A stretch of DNA of 64,000 nucleotides from Anaerocolumna sp. AGMB13025 (GCF_029689925.1 NZ_CP121445.1:2411001-2475000); one strand, 5' to 3'. Counted from the first letter of the stretch, positions 35,509 to 46,033 are shown. Notes: generated by a model from the sequence alone, not told the origin. Program-made: numbers and translations.

Positions 35509-37434
35509 ATGAGAAAAATGAAAAAGATAACCGCTCTCTTCCTGGCTATGCTGTTTGTAATGACAACTGTATTAGCCGGATGTGGCAAAAGCAACACAAA
35601 GGATACTACTACGGATACTGCATCCACAGATACTACTGAGGCTACTGTTGAACCGACAGCAACCGAAACACCAACTCCTGAAGCTACTGCAGAACCAACA
35701 TCCAGTGAACCTGCAGATCCCAATCAGCTTCCAAGAAATGAAACCTTGTATTACGGCGGACAGCAGTGGGGTGCTGTTAATGGATGGAATCCTCTTTCTG
35801 ACGATATGAACAATGCCTTAGTTCTGGCACAAGCCGCAGGCGGTTCACGTACACTTATGTATGAAACCTTATATATGTATAACATGCTTGATGGTTCCAT
35901 GACTCCTTTATTAGCAGATGGAGACTACTCCTGGAATGATGCAAAAACCGAAATGACAGTTAAAATAAAAGGTGCTGCAAAATGGAGCGACGGAACTCCT
36001 GTTACTGCAGACGATGTTGCCTATACGTTTGATTCCAATGTTAAGTATCAGACAGCTCAGGGCGTAGGTCTTGCTCCTTATATTGAATCCGTAACGGCTG
36101 TAGATCCTTCCACAGTACTTATTAAAGCTAAACTGACTGATGACGGCAAACCGGTTAACCCTCTGATGCTTATCAGTTATTTAGGTCAGACCTATGTAAT
36201 CCAAAAAGCTTGGATCCAGACTTTGGAAGCACGCTGCGACAGCGACGCTGCTAAGGTTAAAAAAGATCCGGCAGACGATGTTGTTTACTCCGGTCCTTAT
36301 CACAAATATTATGCAGATGATCAGAAAGTTATTTTAATCCGTGATGATAATTATTGGGGTAAAGATGCTTCCATGTGGGGAAGTCTTCCTGCACCGAAGT
36401 ATATCGCACATACAATCTATGCTGATAATGCTGCAACTGAAACTGCATTTAAAAAAGGTGAAGTTGACGTTGACCAGCAGTTTATACCTAATATCCAGGA
36501 TCTCTGGTTAAAAGACGGACTGCCTATTTCTACTTATCTTCAAGACGCTCCTTATGGAGTTTGTGTAAATATGCCTACAGCATGGTTTAACTTTGATGTA
36601 CCTGGTCTTGATAATGTAGCTGTCCGCAAGGCAATCGCTATGGCAGTTGACTATGATGCAATCATCGCAAATGCTGTAACTGGTCAATCTCCATCCTTTA
36701 AAGATGTTCCTCGTTCCGTAATGAATCCTACTGCTGGTGAGCAGGCTACTTTTGACCATGACGCAGTTAAGGATCTTCAATGGGTTGGTAATGACATTGA
36801 AGGTGCTAAGAAGTTACTTGACGATGCCGGAATTAAAGATACGAATGGTGATGGTATCCGTGAGATAAAAGGTAAGAATCTTTCCTTTAATGCATGCGCT
36901 CCTAACGGCTGGACCGACTGGATGGCAGCTATGGAAATCGTTGCAGCAGCAGGTAAGAATATCGGTATCGATATTACTACTGAATACCCTGAATGGTCTG
37001 TATACCAGACTGTTGTAACCGCAGCGAAACAAACCGATTATGATATCTTTATGATGTGGACTGACAGTGCTACACCGGTACAGCCTTGGGGACGTATCCG
37101 TATGTTAATGAGTTCAGAATACAACGGTATCGAAGGTAACTGGTCCGGTAACTGGGGTCATTACAGCAACAAAAAAATTGATGAGCTGATTAAAAAGATT
37201 CCTACCGAATCCGATGCAGCTAAATTAAAATCATACTATACAGAAGCAGTTAAGATTTACTTAACTGATGTACCTTCCTTCTCACTGATGTACAGACCTG
37301 ATAAATTCCACGCTGTGAATGAATCTGTTTGGACCAATTATCCTGAGAACGGTGACGGAAATAACATTCCACCTATGGATTTATCTGATGGTTATGGTAT
37401 TGCCGGTCTCTATAAGATTACTTTGGTTCAATAA
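35509..37434 (+). CDS. ABC transporter substrate-binding lipoprotein (family 5, peptide/oligosaccharide)
   Basis: 641 aa. Signal peptide and lipobox VLAGC (Cys25), a Thr/Pro/Glu-rich linker to about residue 65, then an OppA/DppA-type domain: [65 protein letters not shown] and a C-terminal [16 protein letters not shown]. It captures peptides or oligosaccharides at the cell surface for the permeases and ATPases downstream. AAGGAGG ribosome binding site. In plant-polysaccharide-degrading clostridia and thermophiles such transporters often carry oligosaccharides; the neighbouring AraC-GH39 gene favours that here (inference). Confidence 0.9.
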   Translation: MRKMKKITALFLAMLFVMTTVLAGCGKSNTKDTTTDTASTDTTEATVEPTATETPTPEATAEPTSSEPADPNQLPRNETLYYGGQQWGAVNGWNPLSDDMNNALVLAQAAGGSRTLMYETLYMYNMLDGSMTPLLADGDYSWNDAKTEMTVKIKGAAKWSDGTPVTADDVAYTFDSNVKYQTAQGVGLAPYIESVTAVDPSTVLIKAKLTDDGKPVNPLMLISYLGQTYVIQKAWIQTLEARCDSDAAKVKKDPADDVVYSGPYHKYYADDQKVILIRDDNYWGKDASMWGSLPAPKYIAHTIYADNAATETAFKKGEVDVDQQFIPNIQDLWLKDGLPISTYLQDAPYGVCVNMPTAWFNFDVPGLDNVAVRKAIAMAVDYDAIIANAVTGQSPSFKDVPRSVMNPTAGEQATFDHDAVKDLQWVGNDIEGAKKLLDDAGIKDTNGDGIREIKGKNLSFNACAPNGWTDWMAAMEIVAAAGKNIGIDITTEYPEWSVYQTVVTAAKQTDYDIFMMWTDSATPVQPWGRIRMLMSSEYNGIEGNWSGNWGHYSNKKIDELIKKIPTESDAAKLKSYYTEAVKIYLTDVPSFSLMYRPDKFHAVNESVWTNYPENGDGNNIPPMDLSDGYGIAGLYKITLVQ

Positions 37435-37490
37435 GACTTATATCATACACATAATAGTGAGGTAAAAGTATCACCTGAATACTAATAGTC

Positions 37491-37521
37491 AGCCATGTTT
37501 CGGGAGTTTTGAAACATGGCT
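37491..37521 (+). promoter_or_regulatory. Intercistronic hairpin after the binding-protein gene
   Basis: Perfect 11-bp stem AGCCATGTTTC / GAAACATGGCT with a 9-nt loop, followed by GTCTTCG, not a T-run. Probably protects the binding-protein mRNA end or partly terminates, giving more binding protein than permease. Confidence 0.7.
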
Positions 37522-37546
37522 GTCTTCGAATACGTGGAGGTAATAG

Positions 37547-38551
37547 ATGAAAGGCTATCGTAAATATTTCGGCAAGAAAATCGTGTGGTTTCTCATTACA
37601 TTTCTAATTGCAGTTCTGCTTAATTTCATACTTCCCCGATTAATGCCGGGAGATCCTGTTGCGGTCATCACTGCTAAATCGGCTAAGGGAATTTCAGACA
37701 CCTCTGCAGTGAAACAGATTTATGAGACTTACGCCAAGCAGTTTGGTATAGACAAACCCATGTATGTTCAGTTCTTTACTTATATTAAGAATGCTTTTAC
37801 AGGGGATTTCGGGCTTTCGTTCAGTCAATATCCTAGAGAGGTATCTAATATTATATCCAATGCCATCTGGTGGACTATTGGACTACAGCTTCCAGCAATT
37901 GTAGTAGGATGGCTGTTAGGTAACATTCTCGGTGCTCTGGCTGCTTACATACGTAAAGGATTCGATAAGGTGCTTATGCCTGTCAGTCTTTTTGTCAGCA
38001 GTCTTCCTGCATTTGGTTTAGCTGTAATTTTACTTGTTGTTTTTGCAATAAAGCTTAATATTGCACCAATTTCAGGTGGGTATGGATATGATATGATACC
38101 TAATTTCAGCTGGAATTTTATTAAATCTGTAGTTTCACATTATCAGCTTCCGTTCTGGTCTATTGTTGCGATTAATATCGGCGGTCAGGCCATTGGTATG
38201 CGTTCCATGTCAATCTATGAATTAAATGCGGATTATGTTAAATACAGCCGTTTCCTTGGAATTAAGGATAGTAAAATCGTAGGGTATGTATTCAGAAATG
38301 CCATGCTGCCCCAGGTTACAGGTCTTGCATTATCCTTAGGTACCATGGTAGGCGGTGCTTTGGTTGCCGAGATTATATTCAGTTATCCGGGTCTTGGAAC
38401 TACCATGCTGCAGGCGATTACAATGTCTGATTATCCGCTGTTATCGGCAACTACACTTATTATTACATTAATGGTGCTGTTTGCAACGTTCGCGATTGAT
38501 ATTATATACGGATTTATTGATCCCCGTGTCAAAGCGGCGCAGTTTGATTAA
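37547..38551 (+). CDS. ABC transporter permease, OppB/DppB type
   Basis: 334 aa, six membrane segments. N-terminal [26 protein letters not shown] signature of OppB-like proteins, [11 protein letters not shown], and the cytoplasmic ATPase-contact loop [20 protein letters not shown] followed by [17 protein letters not shown]. Forms the channel with the next gene product. Second gene of the five-gene operon; GGAGG ribosome binding site. Confidence 0.92.
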   Translation: MKGYRKYFGKKIVWFLITFLIAVLLNFILPRLMPGDPVAVITAKSAKGISDTSAVKQIYETYAKQFGIDKPMYVQFFTYIKNAFTGDFGLSFSQYPREVSNIISNAIWWTIGLQLPAIVVGWLLGNILGALAAYIRKGFDKVLMPVSLFVSSLPAFGLAVILLVVFAIKLNIAPISGGYGYDMIPNFSWNFIKSVVSHYQLPFWSIVAINIGGQAIGMRSMSIYELNADYVKYSRFLGIKDSKIVGYVFRNAMLPQVTGLALSLGTMVGGALVAEIIFSYPGLGTTMLQAITMSDYPLLSATTLIITLMVLFATFAIDIIYGFIDPRVKAAQFD

Positions 38552-38568
38552 GGAGGGAAGAGGTAAAG

Positions 38569-39819
38569 ATGAAGAATACAATACGGCAGGTGTTTCGCTC
38601 TCCCAGATTTGTAATAGGATTTACGATATTTTCTTTTATTCTGTTAACAGTTTTGATATATCCACTGATTTTTAGAGGAAATCCATTGCAAATGGTAGGT
38701 CTGGGCTCTTTCTTTAAGCCCGGAACTTATGTATCTACTTATGATGCAGTTGGTACAGAAGCAAAAACCATGAAATTACCGGATGCAGAGCAAAAGCGTT
38801 TATTAACCAAATTAAATGATGAAGACCGCGTATCCATGGTTCAATGGCTGACAGCTGCAGGCGTTTCTGCGGATCAGATTGATATGCAGGATACACAAGC
38901 GCTCTTAAAGTTATGGGAAGATACCTATGACCCTTCTATTAAGCCCAAAGGCATGACCATGGCTCAGCGTAATTATTATAAACGTCTGAATAGTAACTTG
39001 GAGAATGCAATCAATAATAATCAGATCATCATAGCCCAAAATAATGAGGAAACCAATACATTAGAGCAAAGTAAGGTAATTGCAGATACTGATTATGTGA
39101 ATATTAAGGATATTGCCAATGTAAAACGGTTACCATTAGGTACGGATAATTTTGGGCGTGATGTATTAAAAGAACTTGTTTCTGCCACCGGCACTTCTAT
39201 ACTGATTGGTCTGATAGCAGGTGTTATTGCAACTTTTATTGGGTTGTCCTTAGGTCTTCTAGCCGGTTATCTAGGCGGAATCGTTGATGACATTATTATG
39301 TTTATTACCAATATCTTTACGGTAATTCCTTCCTTTGTACTTTTAATACTGATTTCCTACAGTATCAGTCAGGATCAAAGAGGTGCCACGACGGTAGCAA
39401 TTGTAATTGGTATGACTTCCTGGGTATGGACCACAAGGTCTGTACGTTCCCAGGTTATCTCCTTAAGAAACAGGGATCACGTAAATTTGAGTAAACTTTC
39501 TGGTCATAGTTTAATAAGAATTATTATAACGGATATTCTTCCGTATATTGCTTCTTATGTGGTTATGGCATTGATTTTACAGATATCCACAGCTATACTT
39601 GCTGAGGCACAGCTTTCCATGCTCGGCCTTGGACCAAAAACAACAGAGATACCGACGTTAGGACTTATGATGAACTGGGCTATGCTCTATTCCGCTCATT
39701 TAAATGGTTCCTGGTGGGCATATTTCCCGGTAATTCTTACCATTGCCCTGGTATCATTCTCACTTAATTTGATGAATACCGGTCTCGATCAGGTGTTCAA
39801 TCCCACTTTAAGAGACTAG
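38569..39819 (+). CDS. ABC transporter permease, OppC/DppC type, with large external insert
   Basis: 416 aa, about 100 more than a standard OppC. The first membrane segment (residues 12-34) is followed by a ~150-residue hydrophilic insert ([20 protein letters not shown], ...[20 protein letters not shown]) before [16 protein letters not shown] and five further helices. The ATPase-contact loop is [15 protein letters not shown]. The insert should lie outside the membrane and may contact the binding protein. 17 bp after the OppB-type gene; GGAGGGAAGAGG ribosome binding site. Confidence 0.9.
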   Translation: MKNTIRQVFRSPRFVIGFTIFSFILLTVLIYPLIFRGNPLQMVGLGSFFKPGTYVSTYDAVGTEAKTMKLPDAEQKRLLTKLNDEDRVSMVQWLTAAGVSADQIDMQDTQALLKLWEDTYDPSIKPKGMTMAQRNYYKRLNSNLENAINNNQIIIAQNNEETNTLEQSKVIADTDYVNIKDIANVKRLPLGTDNFGRDVLKELVSATGTSILIGLIAGVIATFIGLSLGLLAGYLGGIVDDIIMFITNIFTVIPSFVLLILISYSISQDQRGATTVAIVIGMTSWVWTTRSVRSQVISLRNRDHVNLSKLSGHSLIRIIITDILPYIASYVVMALILQISTAILAEAQLSMLGLGPKTTEIPTLGLMMNWAMLYSAHLNGSWWAYFPVILTIALVSFSLNLMNTGLDQVFNPTLRD

Positions 39820-39829
39820 GAGGCCGGTT

Positions 39830-40837
39830 ATGGGAAAGAAAATTCTTGAGGTTAAAGAACTTACAACAAAATATATTACAAGGTTCGGTGAGGATGTTTA
39901 CGCCGTTGACCATGTATCCCTTGCCATTGAGGAAGGAAAGTCATTAGGTATTGCAGGTGAATCCGGCTGCGGCAAATCCACCCTGGCACTTAGTCTGATG
40001 GGGTATTATTTTCCGCCCCTTCATTATACCAGCGGAGATATTATAGTTGATGGCAAGAATATATCCACCATGAAGCCGGACGCGATCCGTAAATCGGTAC
40101 TTGGTACGGAGATTGCGTATATTCCCCAGGCTGCTATGAATGCTCTGAATCCGACACAAAAAATAATCCGGTTTATTGAGGATGTTGTTCGGGTGCATCA
40201 CCCAAAGATGCCCAAAAAAGAAATTTATGATAGTGCCAGAAAGCGTTTTGAAGAGCTTGGTTTACCGGCTTCGGTGCTGGAAAAGCATGCGGTGGAACTT
40301 TCAGGTGGTATGAAACAGCGTACGGTAATTGCGATCTCTACCATACTTTCTCCGAAGGTTTTAATTGCAGATGAACCTTCCAGTGCTCTTGACGTAACCA
40401 GCCAGAAGATGGTTATCAAGATGCTTCGTAACTTAATGGATAAAGGCTATATTAAGTCTATGATATTTATTACACATGAGCTGCCGCTGCTTTATAATGT
40501 TACCGATGACATTATGGTAATGTATGCCGGGCAGATTGTTGAAAAAGGAACGGCAAAAGAAATGGTATTTGAGCCTGTCCATCCCTATTCCCAGGGGCTT
40601 ATGGGATCTATTATAGTTCCGGAGGCAGGAACCCGCGATGTAAAACTTACTGCAATACCGGGCACTCCGCCAAACTTAAAGAAGCCGCCGTCAGGCTGCC
40701 GTTTTGCCGAACGCTGCAAGTATGTGACTAATGAATGCAGAGCGATTTCGGTAGGTTTAAAAGAATTTGGAGACGACCGCAGTTACCGTTGTATCATGGA
40801 CGTTGATAAACTGAGGGAGGGCTATAAACATGAATAA
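39830..40837 (+). CDS. ABC transporter ATPase, OppD/DppD type
   Basis: 335 aa nucleotide-binding subunit. Walker [10 protein letters not shown] (about residues 43-51), Q-loop [12 protein letters not shown], signature LSGGMKQRT, Walker [14 protein letters not shown]-loop FITHEL, and the OppD-type C-terminal tail with a four-cysteine-like [16 protein letters not shown] segment near 295. 10 bp after the OppC-type gene; overlaps the next gene by 8 bases, so translation is probably coupled. Confidence 0.95.
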   Translation: MGKKILEVKELTTKYITRFGEDVYAVDHVSLAIEEGKSLGIAGESGCGKSTLALSLMGYYFPPLHYTSGDIIVDGKNISTMKPDAIRKSVLGTEIAYIPQAAMNALNPTQKIIRFIEDVVRVHHPKMPKKEIYDSARKRFEELGLPASVLEKHAVELSGGMKQRTVIAISTILSPKVLIADEPSSALDVTSQKMVIKMLRNLMDKGYIKSMIFITHELPLLYNVTDDIMVMYAGQIVEKGTAKEMVFEPVHPYSQGLMGSIIVPEAGTRDVKLTAIPGTPPNLKKPPSGCRFAERCKYVTNECRAISVGLKEFGDDRSYRCIMDVDKLREGYKHE

Positions 40838-41654
40838 TGCAAAACCTGATAAAAGACCTTTATGTTTAAGCGGAAAAGGGGTAACGAAGATTTTTGGTTT
40901 TGGTGATAAGAAAACCGTTGCAGTAGATCATGTGGATTTTGAATTTCATGTAGGGGAACTGATATCCATCGTAGGAGAGTCCGGCAGCGGCAAGACCACT
41001 CTTAGTAAAATGCTCCTCGCTCTTAGTAATGAATCAGAAGGGCAGATATTTTTCCAGGGAAAACCCCGGGATGTCCATACCCGTAAAAGTAAGAAAAAAT
41101 ACTGGCAGGATATCCAGGCTATATTCCAGGATCCCTTTTCGTCCTATAATGTATTTGCCAAGATAGATACCGTACTTCTAGACTGCATTAATATGCGCGG
41201 TGGAAAAGGGCTATCTATGGACAAAAAAATTGAGATGATGACCGAAGCCTGCAGCTTTGTTAATCTTAAGTTTGCAGAGCTGACCAATAAGTATCCCTTT
41301 GAATTATCCGGAGGGCAGATGCAGCGTCTAATGATAGCACGTATTTTCCTTCTAAAACCTAAAATCCTTCTGGCAGATGAACCCACCTCCATGATCGATG
41401 CTTGTTCCAGAGCTACCATTCTTGATATGCTTTTGCACTTACGGGATGAAATCGGTATGACCATCATATTTATTACCCATGACATTGGTCTTGCTTATTA
41501 TATTTCAGACAGCGTATATATTATGGAGCATGGTAAATTTGTGGAGAGCGGTACGGCAGATGAGGTAATACTACATCCGAAAGCAGAATATACCAAACGC
41601 TTAATCAGCGATGTTCCTAAGATTTATGAGGAATGGGATTTAACAACCGTTTAA
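40830..41654 (+). CDS. ABC transporter ATPase, OppF/DppF type
   Basis: 274 aa. Walker [10 protein letters not shown] near residue 50, [12 protein letters not shown]-loop, signature [10 protein letters not shown], Walker [18 protein letters not shown]-loop FITHDI. Slightly shorter than typical OppF because it lacks the long C-terminal cysteine tail. Last gene of the operon: binding protein, two permeases, two ATPases, then a terminator. Confidence 0.94.
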   Translation: MNNAKPDKRPLCLSGKGVTKIFGFGDKKTVAVDHVDFEFHVGELISIVGESGSGKTTLSKMLLALSNESEGQIFFQGKPRDVHTRKSKKKYWQDIQAIFQDPFSSYNVFAKIDTVLLDCINMRGGKGLSMDKKIEMMTEACSFVNLKFAELTNKYPFELSGGQMQRLMIARIFLLKPKILLADEPTSMIDACSRATILDMLLHLRDEIGMTIIFITHDIGLAYYISDSVYIMEHGKFVESGTADEVILHPKAEYTKRLISDVPKIYEEWDLTTV

Positions 41655-41692
41655 CCTGCACATAACGAAAACTGCCCACCTAGCAGTTTCCC

Positions 41693-41738
41693 AGGATCTG
41701 GTCCTTGCATATATTGCGAGAGACCAGATCCTTTTTTT
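41693..41738 (+). terminator. Terminator of the Opp-type operon
   Basis: AGGATCTGGTC / GACCAGATCCT perfect 11-bp stem, 18-nt loop, TTTTTTT tail. Confidence 0.93.
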
Positions 41739-41780
41739 AATTTATAAAATAACTACTTGACATAGTTAGTCTATAAATTA

Positions 41781-41880
41781 AAAAGCCTTCCAGGCAGGAT
41801 GCGCATGACGCACTTAAGGAAGATTGTCACTGTCGTGACAGCGCTTCAGTGCTAGAGTCTGGCTCGCCAGACTCTTTGCT
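41781..41880 (+). ncRNA. Multi-hairpin repeat, copy B (possible structured RNA)
   Basis: GCCT-TCC-AGGC, GCG-CATGA-CGC, TGTCAC-TGTC-GTGACA, GCGC-TTCA-GTGC, ending in a perfect AGAGTCTGGC-TC-GCCAGACTCT stem and TTT. Same order and loops as copy A at 22546, with a compensatory change in the first stem. Follows an operon terminator, as copy A does. The rest of the spacer to 42199 contains a GCCTC/GAGGC hairpin near 42040 and no gene. Confidence 0.5.
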
Positions 41881-42199
41881 CTGAAATAGGGAAATACGTC
41901 TCTTTACATAAAAAAACGCTCCGCTATGGATGCGCAACTTGTGGAAAGGATGTTATTGCTGGCAAACCACTCGGGCACGAATGCATCAGTTTACTAGTAA
42001 AAATGCCCAGTTACAAAAAGCCTCTGTAGCAGAAAGGCTGCGAGGAGGCACATGCTTTAATAGAACGTAGAGAAACGGTCAGTCTGGCTGTGGATCAGAC
42101 AAAGCATACATGGTAACAGGCTGTATCCATGTATTGGTTACCCCGGTCCTGCATATTATAATAGAAAAAGACAGTGGCGGATTACAGATAAGGATTAAG

Positions 42200-43093
42200 A
42201 TGAGGGAGAAAAAGTGTAAATTCATTCTGTTTGGCATATTGATGGTTTTAACCTTAAGATTATGTTTTATAAATTACAAAGCCGTAACCGGCGTAACGAT
42301 TGAGGAAAAAGGAAACGAGCCGGTGACTGTCTGGAATACGGATTCTGATGCACAACGCAAGGCGATTGTGGAAAATGAAAGAATAAGAGTGGATGTTGAT
42401 ACGAAGAAAAGCTATATGAAACTCTATCCGGATTTATATGTGGAAAGTATAAAACCTGTTATTTCTCTGGAGAAGAAAAAGATAGCTTATCTTTCTTTTG
42501 ATGACGGTCCCAGCCATATAACAAGTGAAATATTGGATACCCTAAGTAACTATCAAGTAAAAGCTACTTTTTTCGTATTAGGCTGTACTATAACAGCAGA
42601 AGGGGAAGAATGCTTAAAAGAGATGGTAGAACAGGGTCATGCAATCGGAATACATACCTATTCCCATAATTATAAAAACATATACTCCTCCGTGGAAGCG
42701 TTTCTTAAGGACTTTTATCAGGATTATTTACTGATTTATGAAACAACAGGGATAAAGGTTAATATTTTCCGCTTTCCCTGGGGAAGTTATAATACTTATA
42801 ACAAGGGTATTAGGGATGAATTGATTGCAGAAATGGAGCGCAGGGGGTTTACTTACTATGACTGGAACATAAGCGCGGAAGACTCTGTCGGCACCCCATC
42901 CGAATACCGGATTAAGAGTAATGTCCTTAAGGATCTGGATAGTTATCGTAATCCTATAATTTTGATGCATGATTCCTCTGTGAACAAGTTGACAGCAAAA
43001 ACCTTGCCGGATATTTTGAAATCAATTCAGGAAAAGGGATATGTTTTTGATACCTTGAATCACCGAGAGCCCTATCAGTTTGGAAGGCATTAA
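42200..43093 (+). CDS. Polysaccharide deacetylase (NodB-type, membrane-anchored)
   Basis: 297 aa. N-terminal membrane anchor (residues 7-22, FILFGILMVLTLRLCF), then a NodB domain: LSFDDGPSH (Asp101, Asp102), metal-binding IGIHTYSHNY, FRFPWGSYN, WNISAEDS and ILMHDSS. Typical of peptidoglycan N-acetylglucosamine or N-acetylmuramic acid deacetylases acting on the outer side of the membrane. The frame is open to 42110, but AAGG before ATG 42200 and the anchor position support this start. A PdaA-like spore-cortex role is possible given sleC next door, but not shown. Confidence 0.88.
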   Translation: MREKKCKFILFGILMVLTLRLCFINYKAVTGVTIEEKGNEPVTVWNTDSDAQRKAIVENERIRVDVDTKKSYMKLYPDLYVESIKPVISLEKKKIAYLSFDDGPSHITSEILDTLSNYQVKATFFVLGCTITAEGEECLKEMVEQGHAIGIHTYSHNYKNIYSSVEAFLKDFYQDYLLIYETTGIKVNIFRFPWGSYNTYNKGIRDELIAEMERRGFTYYDWNISAEDSVGTPSEYRIKSNVLKDLDSYRNPIILMHDSSVNKLTAKTLPDILKSIQEKGYVFDTLNHREPYQFGRH

Positions 43094-43226
43094 CTTAAAG
43101 TGTAATCACTTTCTATATATAACGGCATATATTAAAAGTGATAATATTTTTTAGGATAAAAGCTGAATGAAAATATAATAAGGAAAAGGAGTGCCCAGTC
43201 AAGATTCTTTCAGCTGTTTATTTTAG

Positions 43227-43255
43227 GCAGTATCACAGGTGAAACTGTGATATGC
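43227..43255 (+). repeat. GCAGTATC/GATATGC hairpin, copy 3
   Basis: GCAGTATCACAG-GTGAAA-CTGTGATATGC, just upstream of the sleC ribosome binding site (AAAAGGTG). Same closing sequence and similar flanks as copy 2. Confidence 0.7.
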
Positions 43256-43268
43256 AAAAGGTGTAAAT

Positions 43269-44252
43269 ATGAATATAAAAGAATATTATATGAACAACGC
43301 AAAGTCCTTCTCATATTCGGATGCAAGGCAATTTCCAGGGGTCGGTCAAAGTTTTCGCACAAGCCCCAGAATATATCCGGCACAGATGGAAACCCAGTCA
43401 CTTGGCAGCCTGCAGGTGAATTGTGTAACCCAGAATGGTTTCAGGCCGATCCCCGGTGCTACGGTAAGCATTGCTTATACCGGTGATCCCACCTCTGCGA
43501 TAGAACAATTGACTACGGATGAGTTAGGACGTACTGAGCCCGTTGAGTTACCGGCACCTCCGTTGGAATACAGTCTGGATCAGACCATTTTCGAACAGCC
43601 TTATTCGGAATATACGGTAACAGTAACTGCGCCGGGGTATGAAACAGTTCAAGTATCCGGTACAGAGTTATTACCTACGGTAAATGCAGTTCAGCCAATA
43701 CAGATGATTCCGGCTCCGGAAACTACCAGAGGGGAGCGTTTTGTAATACCGCCTCATACGCTTTATGGTGATTATCCCCCTAAAATAGCAGAGGCAGAGA
43801 TCAAGCCAACGAATGAAACCGGTGAAATTGTATTAAGAGAAGTAGTGGTACCGGAGTTTGTTATTGTTCACGATGGACCGCCTACGGATACCTCAGCAGG
43901 AAATTACTATGAACGTTACAGAGATTATATCAAAAATGTTGCCTCCAGTGAAATCTATGCAACCTGGCCGGAATCAACCATAACTGCGAATATTTTAGCT
44001 ATTATGTCCTTTACTTTGAACCGGGTATATACAGAATGGTATCGAAACCAAGGTTATAATTTTACCATTACCTCCTCCACTGCCTTTGACCATAAATGGA
44101 TGAGGGGAAGAAATATCTACAGCAATATCGGTACGGCAGTGGATCAGGTATTTAATAATTATTTATCAAGGCCTAATGTACGGCAGCCTATTCTGACCCA
44201 GTACTGTGACGGCAGGAATGTAACCTGCCCGGGGTGGATGACCTTATGGTAA
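43269..44252 (+). CDS. sleC: Spore cortex-lytic enzyme SleC, 5' part, interrupted by the element at 44236
   Basis: 327 codons, of which 323-325 belong to SleC. N-terminal prepro region and beta-domain (LGSLQVNCVTQNGFRPIPGA), then VPEFVIVHDGPP and the SpoIID-like lytic transglycosylase core YIKNVASSEIYATWPES (catalytic Glu228 expected), SFTLNRVYTEWYRNQGYNFT, TAFDHKWMRGRNIYS and LTQYCDG. It stops at CPGWMTLW where intact SleC continues GWMTQWGSKDLGDQG (the SpoIID GMSQWG-type motif). The missing part is in frame at 46842. In Clostridium perfringens and C. difficile SleC degrades spore cortex during germination after Csp cleavage. As it stands the fragment lacks the end of the catalytic domain. 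Confidence 0.9.
   Translation: MNIKEYYMNNAKSFSYSDARQFPGVGQSFRTSPRIYPAQMETQSLGSLQVNCVTQNGFRPIPGATVSIAYTGDPTSAIEQLTTDELGRTEPVELPAPPLEYSLDQTIFEQPYSEYTVTVTAPGYETVQVSGTELLPTVNAVQPIQMIPAPETTRGERFVIPPHTLYGDYPPKIAEAEIKPTNETGEIVLREVVVPEFVIVHDGPPTDTSAGNYYERYRDYIKNVASSEIYATWPESTITANILAIMSFTLNRVYTEWYRNQGYNFTITSSTAFDHKWMRGRNIYSNIGTAVDQVFNNYLSRPNVRQPILTQYCDGRNVTCPGWMTLW
44236..44243. other. Left attachment core (attL)
   Basis: GGATGACC, codons 323-325 of the sleC 5' part. Chromosomal arm on the left, element arm (TTATGGTAACAGGGTA) on the right. Confidence 0.8.
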
Positions 44253-44271
44253 CAGGGTAGGGTTTTGCTGT

Positions 44272-45741
44272 TTATTTGAAATAAATATCAAGTGTACCCT
44301 CCTGTCTGTTGATTACTATTTTTTCTATGATTGCTTTTAAGGCTTTATTCTTTGTCTGATTAGCCGCTTTGTCAGAAGTAAAAAGCTCATAAGCCGTTAG
44401 GATATGGCTGGAAGGGGTTACCTTGTCTTCAGCTTCATAAGTTTTTTCTAAGAGTTTTATTCGTTCTGTTAAGGCTTTCTGCTCTTTTTTTAGGTTGGAT
44501 TTGCTTTCTTCGTATTCCTCTAAGGTATCGCTGCCGTTTATATAAGCGCTTTTAATTTTAGTTTCCTTAACAATTAATTTATCGAGCTGCTGTTTCAGCA
44601 AATCAAGCTCACCGGATTCTTTCCATATTCTTTTTTCAGCCCTGAACCATTCCAGGGTGTCTTGCATATAGGTCTGACCCAATACTTTTTCAAGAGTTTC
44701 TCTCATTACCGGCATAAGCATATTTTCTGATATGCTGTTGCTTACCGGGCATTTTCCCTTGGTATAACCGTTGCAGCAAAAGTTTAAGTACCTGGAATTT
44801 TTAACTTTAGAGGCGGTCATACTCTGTCCGCAGTTACTGCATTTTAATAGTCCTGATAACCAGTGCTTATATTCCGTAATGGGTCTTGCCTTACGTTTAC
44901 TGGATCCTTCTGACTCCATTCTTGTCTGGGCAAGATCATATAATTCTTCTGAGATAATGGGTTTATGCTGTCCTTTTACAAGAATCCAATCTGAGGGATT
45001 CCTATTGGTCTTTGTGGCAGAACGGTTCTGATTCCAGCGGATATAACCCTTGTACATGGGGTTTTTTAGTATATATTCCACGGATCTGCGTTCAAAAGAG
45101 TTATTCTGTCTTGTTTTAAACCCATAAAGATTTAAAAATTTTGCTATCTGAAAGCAGCTCAGACCATCATAAGTATATTTTTCAAAAATTATTTTTATAA
45201 TAGCTGCTTCTTCGGAGACAACAACAGGCAATTCCCCGGAATGCAGGATTTTGTATCCTAAAGGCGGATTAGCCTGATAACCACCTCGAAGGGCTTTTTC
45301 AGTCATACCCTTAATGACTTCATCGGCAAGGTTTAAAGAATAATATTCTGCCATAGCTTCCAGCATAGCTTCTAAAATTACACTGAATTTGTCGTCTTCG
45401 AGCTGCTCGGTAATGGATATTACCTTAATATCGCATTCCTTGCGCAGCAGGGATTTATACACGATGCTGTCTTCTCTGGACCGGCTGAATCTGTCGAACC
45501 GGTGGACTAAGATAATGTCAAAGGGCTTTGGCTTTTTTCTGGCAGCAGTTATCATCCTCATAAATTCCGGTCTTTTTTCCGCTTTTCGCCCTGATATTCC
45601 CTCATCTATAAAGATATGTTCATTTTTAACGGCTATCGTATTGGTTTTTGCATATTCAAGTAGTAATCGTTTCTGGGCATCGGGAGAATATTCCGCCTGA
45701 TCTTCTGTACTGACACGGATATAGAGTGCCGCAGTCTGCAT
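44272..45741 (-). CDS. Large serine recombinase (SpoIVCA-like)
   Basis: 489 aa. Resolvase catalytic domain (residues 1-150) with AALYIRVSTEDQAE (nucleophile Ser11), DEGISGRKAEKRPEF, VHRFDRFSRSREDS and a FSVILEAMLEAMAEY stretch; recombinase domain with PPLGYKI and YILKNPMYKGYIRWN; zinc ribbon LLKCSNCGQSM ... YLNFCCNGYTKGKCP (about 295-335); coiled coil (about 370-425). Size and layout match SpoIVCA, the mother-cell recombinase that excises skin from sigK. AGGAGCTG ribosome binding site. Transcribed against sleC, its stop lying 28 bases inside the left core. Confidence 0.95.
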   Translation of the reverse strand: MQTAALYIRVSTEDQAEYSPDAQKRLLLEYAKTNTIAVKNEHIFIDEGISGRKAEKRPEFMRMITAARKKPKPFDIILVHRFDRFSRSREDSIVYKSLLRKECDIKVISITEQLEDDKFSVILEAMLEAMAEYYSLNLADEVIKGMTEKALRGGYQANPPLGYKILHSGELPVVVSEEAAIIKIIFEKYTYDGLSCFQIAKFLNLYGFKTRQNNSFERRSVEYILKNPMYKGYIRWNQNRSATKTNRNPSDWILVKGQHKPIISEELYDLAQTRMESEGSSKRKARPITEYKHWLSGLLKCSNCGQSMTASKVKNSRYLNFCCNGYTKGKCPVSNSISENMLMPVMRETLEKVLGQTYMQDTLEWFRAEKRIWKESGELDLLKQQLDKLIVKETKIKSAYINGSDTLEEYEESKSNLKKEQKALTERIKLLEKTYEAEDKVTPSSHILTAYELFTSDKAANQTKNKALKAIIEKIVINRQEGTLDIYFK

Positions 45742-45838
45742 TTTTATCAGCTCCTTAGTTGATTATATTTTATGAAAACTGTAAAAATGCCCGTTTTAGC
45801 AATATGTACAAGTCCTGGGACATAAATTAGATCAGGAG

Positions 45839-46027
45839 GTGATAAGTATTAAGAAGGATATAAAAGGTAGGATTTATGTTAATATGGACGGGGAAATAAA
45901 ATCCTGGGATACCTTATCAGAAGAAGTAAAAAAGGAAAAAGCAACTGCTCTTAATGATAGGGCACTAAGAGCAGCTGGTTATCTCCCGGTACAAAAACCA
46001 CCTGAAACTACGAAACAGCCGGAGTAA
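45839..46027 (+). CDS. Small unknown protein of the sleC element
   Basis: About 60 aa, charged: KDIKGRIYVNMDGEIKSWDT, EEVKKEKATALNDRALRAAG, proline-rich end. Not recognised; could be DNA-binding (a recombination directionality factor would be this size), but no motif proves it. The frame opens at GTG 45839, which overlaps AGGAGG (45833-45838). The codon at normal distance from that site is ATT at 45848 (IKKDIKGR), so a rare ATT start is possible. Confidence 0.5.
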   Translation: MISIKKDIKGRIYVNMDGEIKSWDTLSEEVKKEKATALNDRALRAAGYLPVQKPPETTKQPE

Positions 46028-46033
46028 GCCTGG

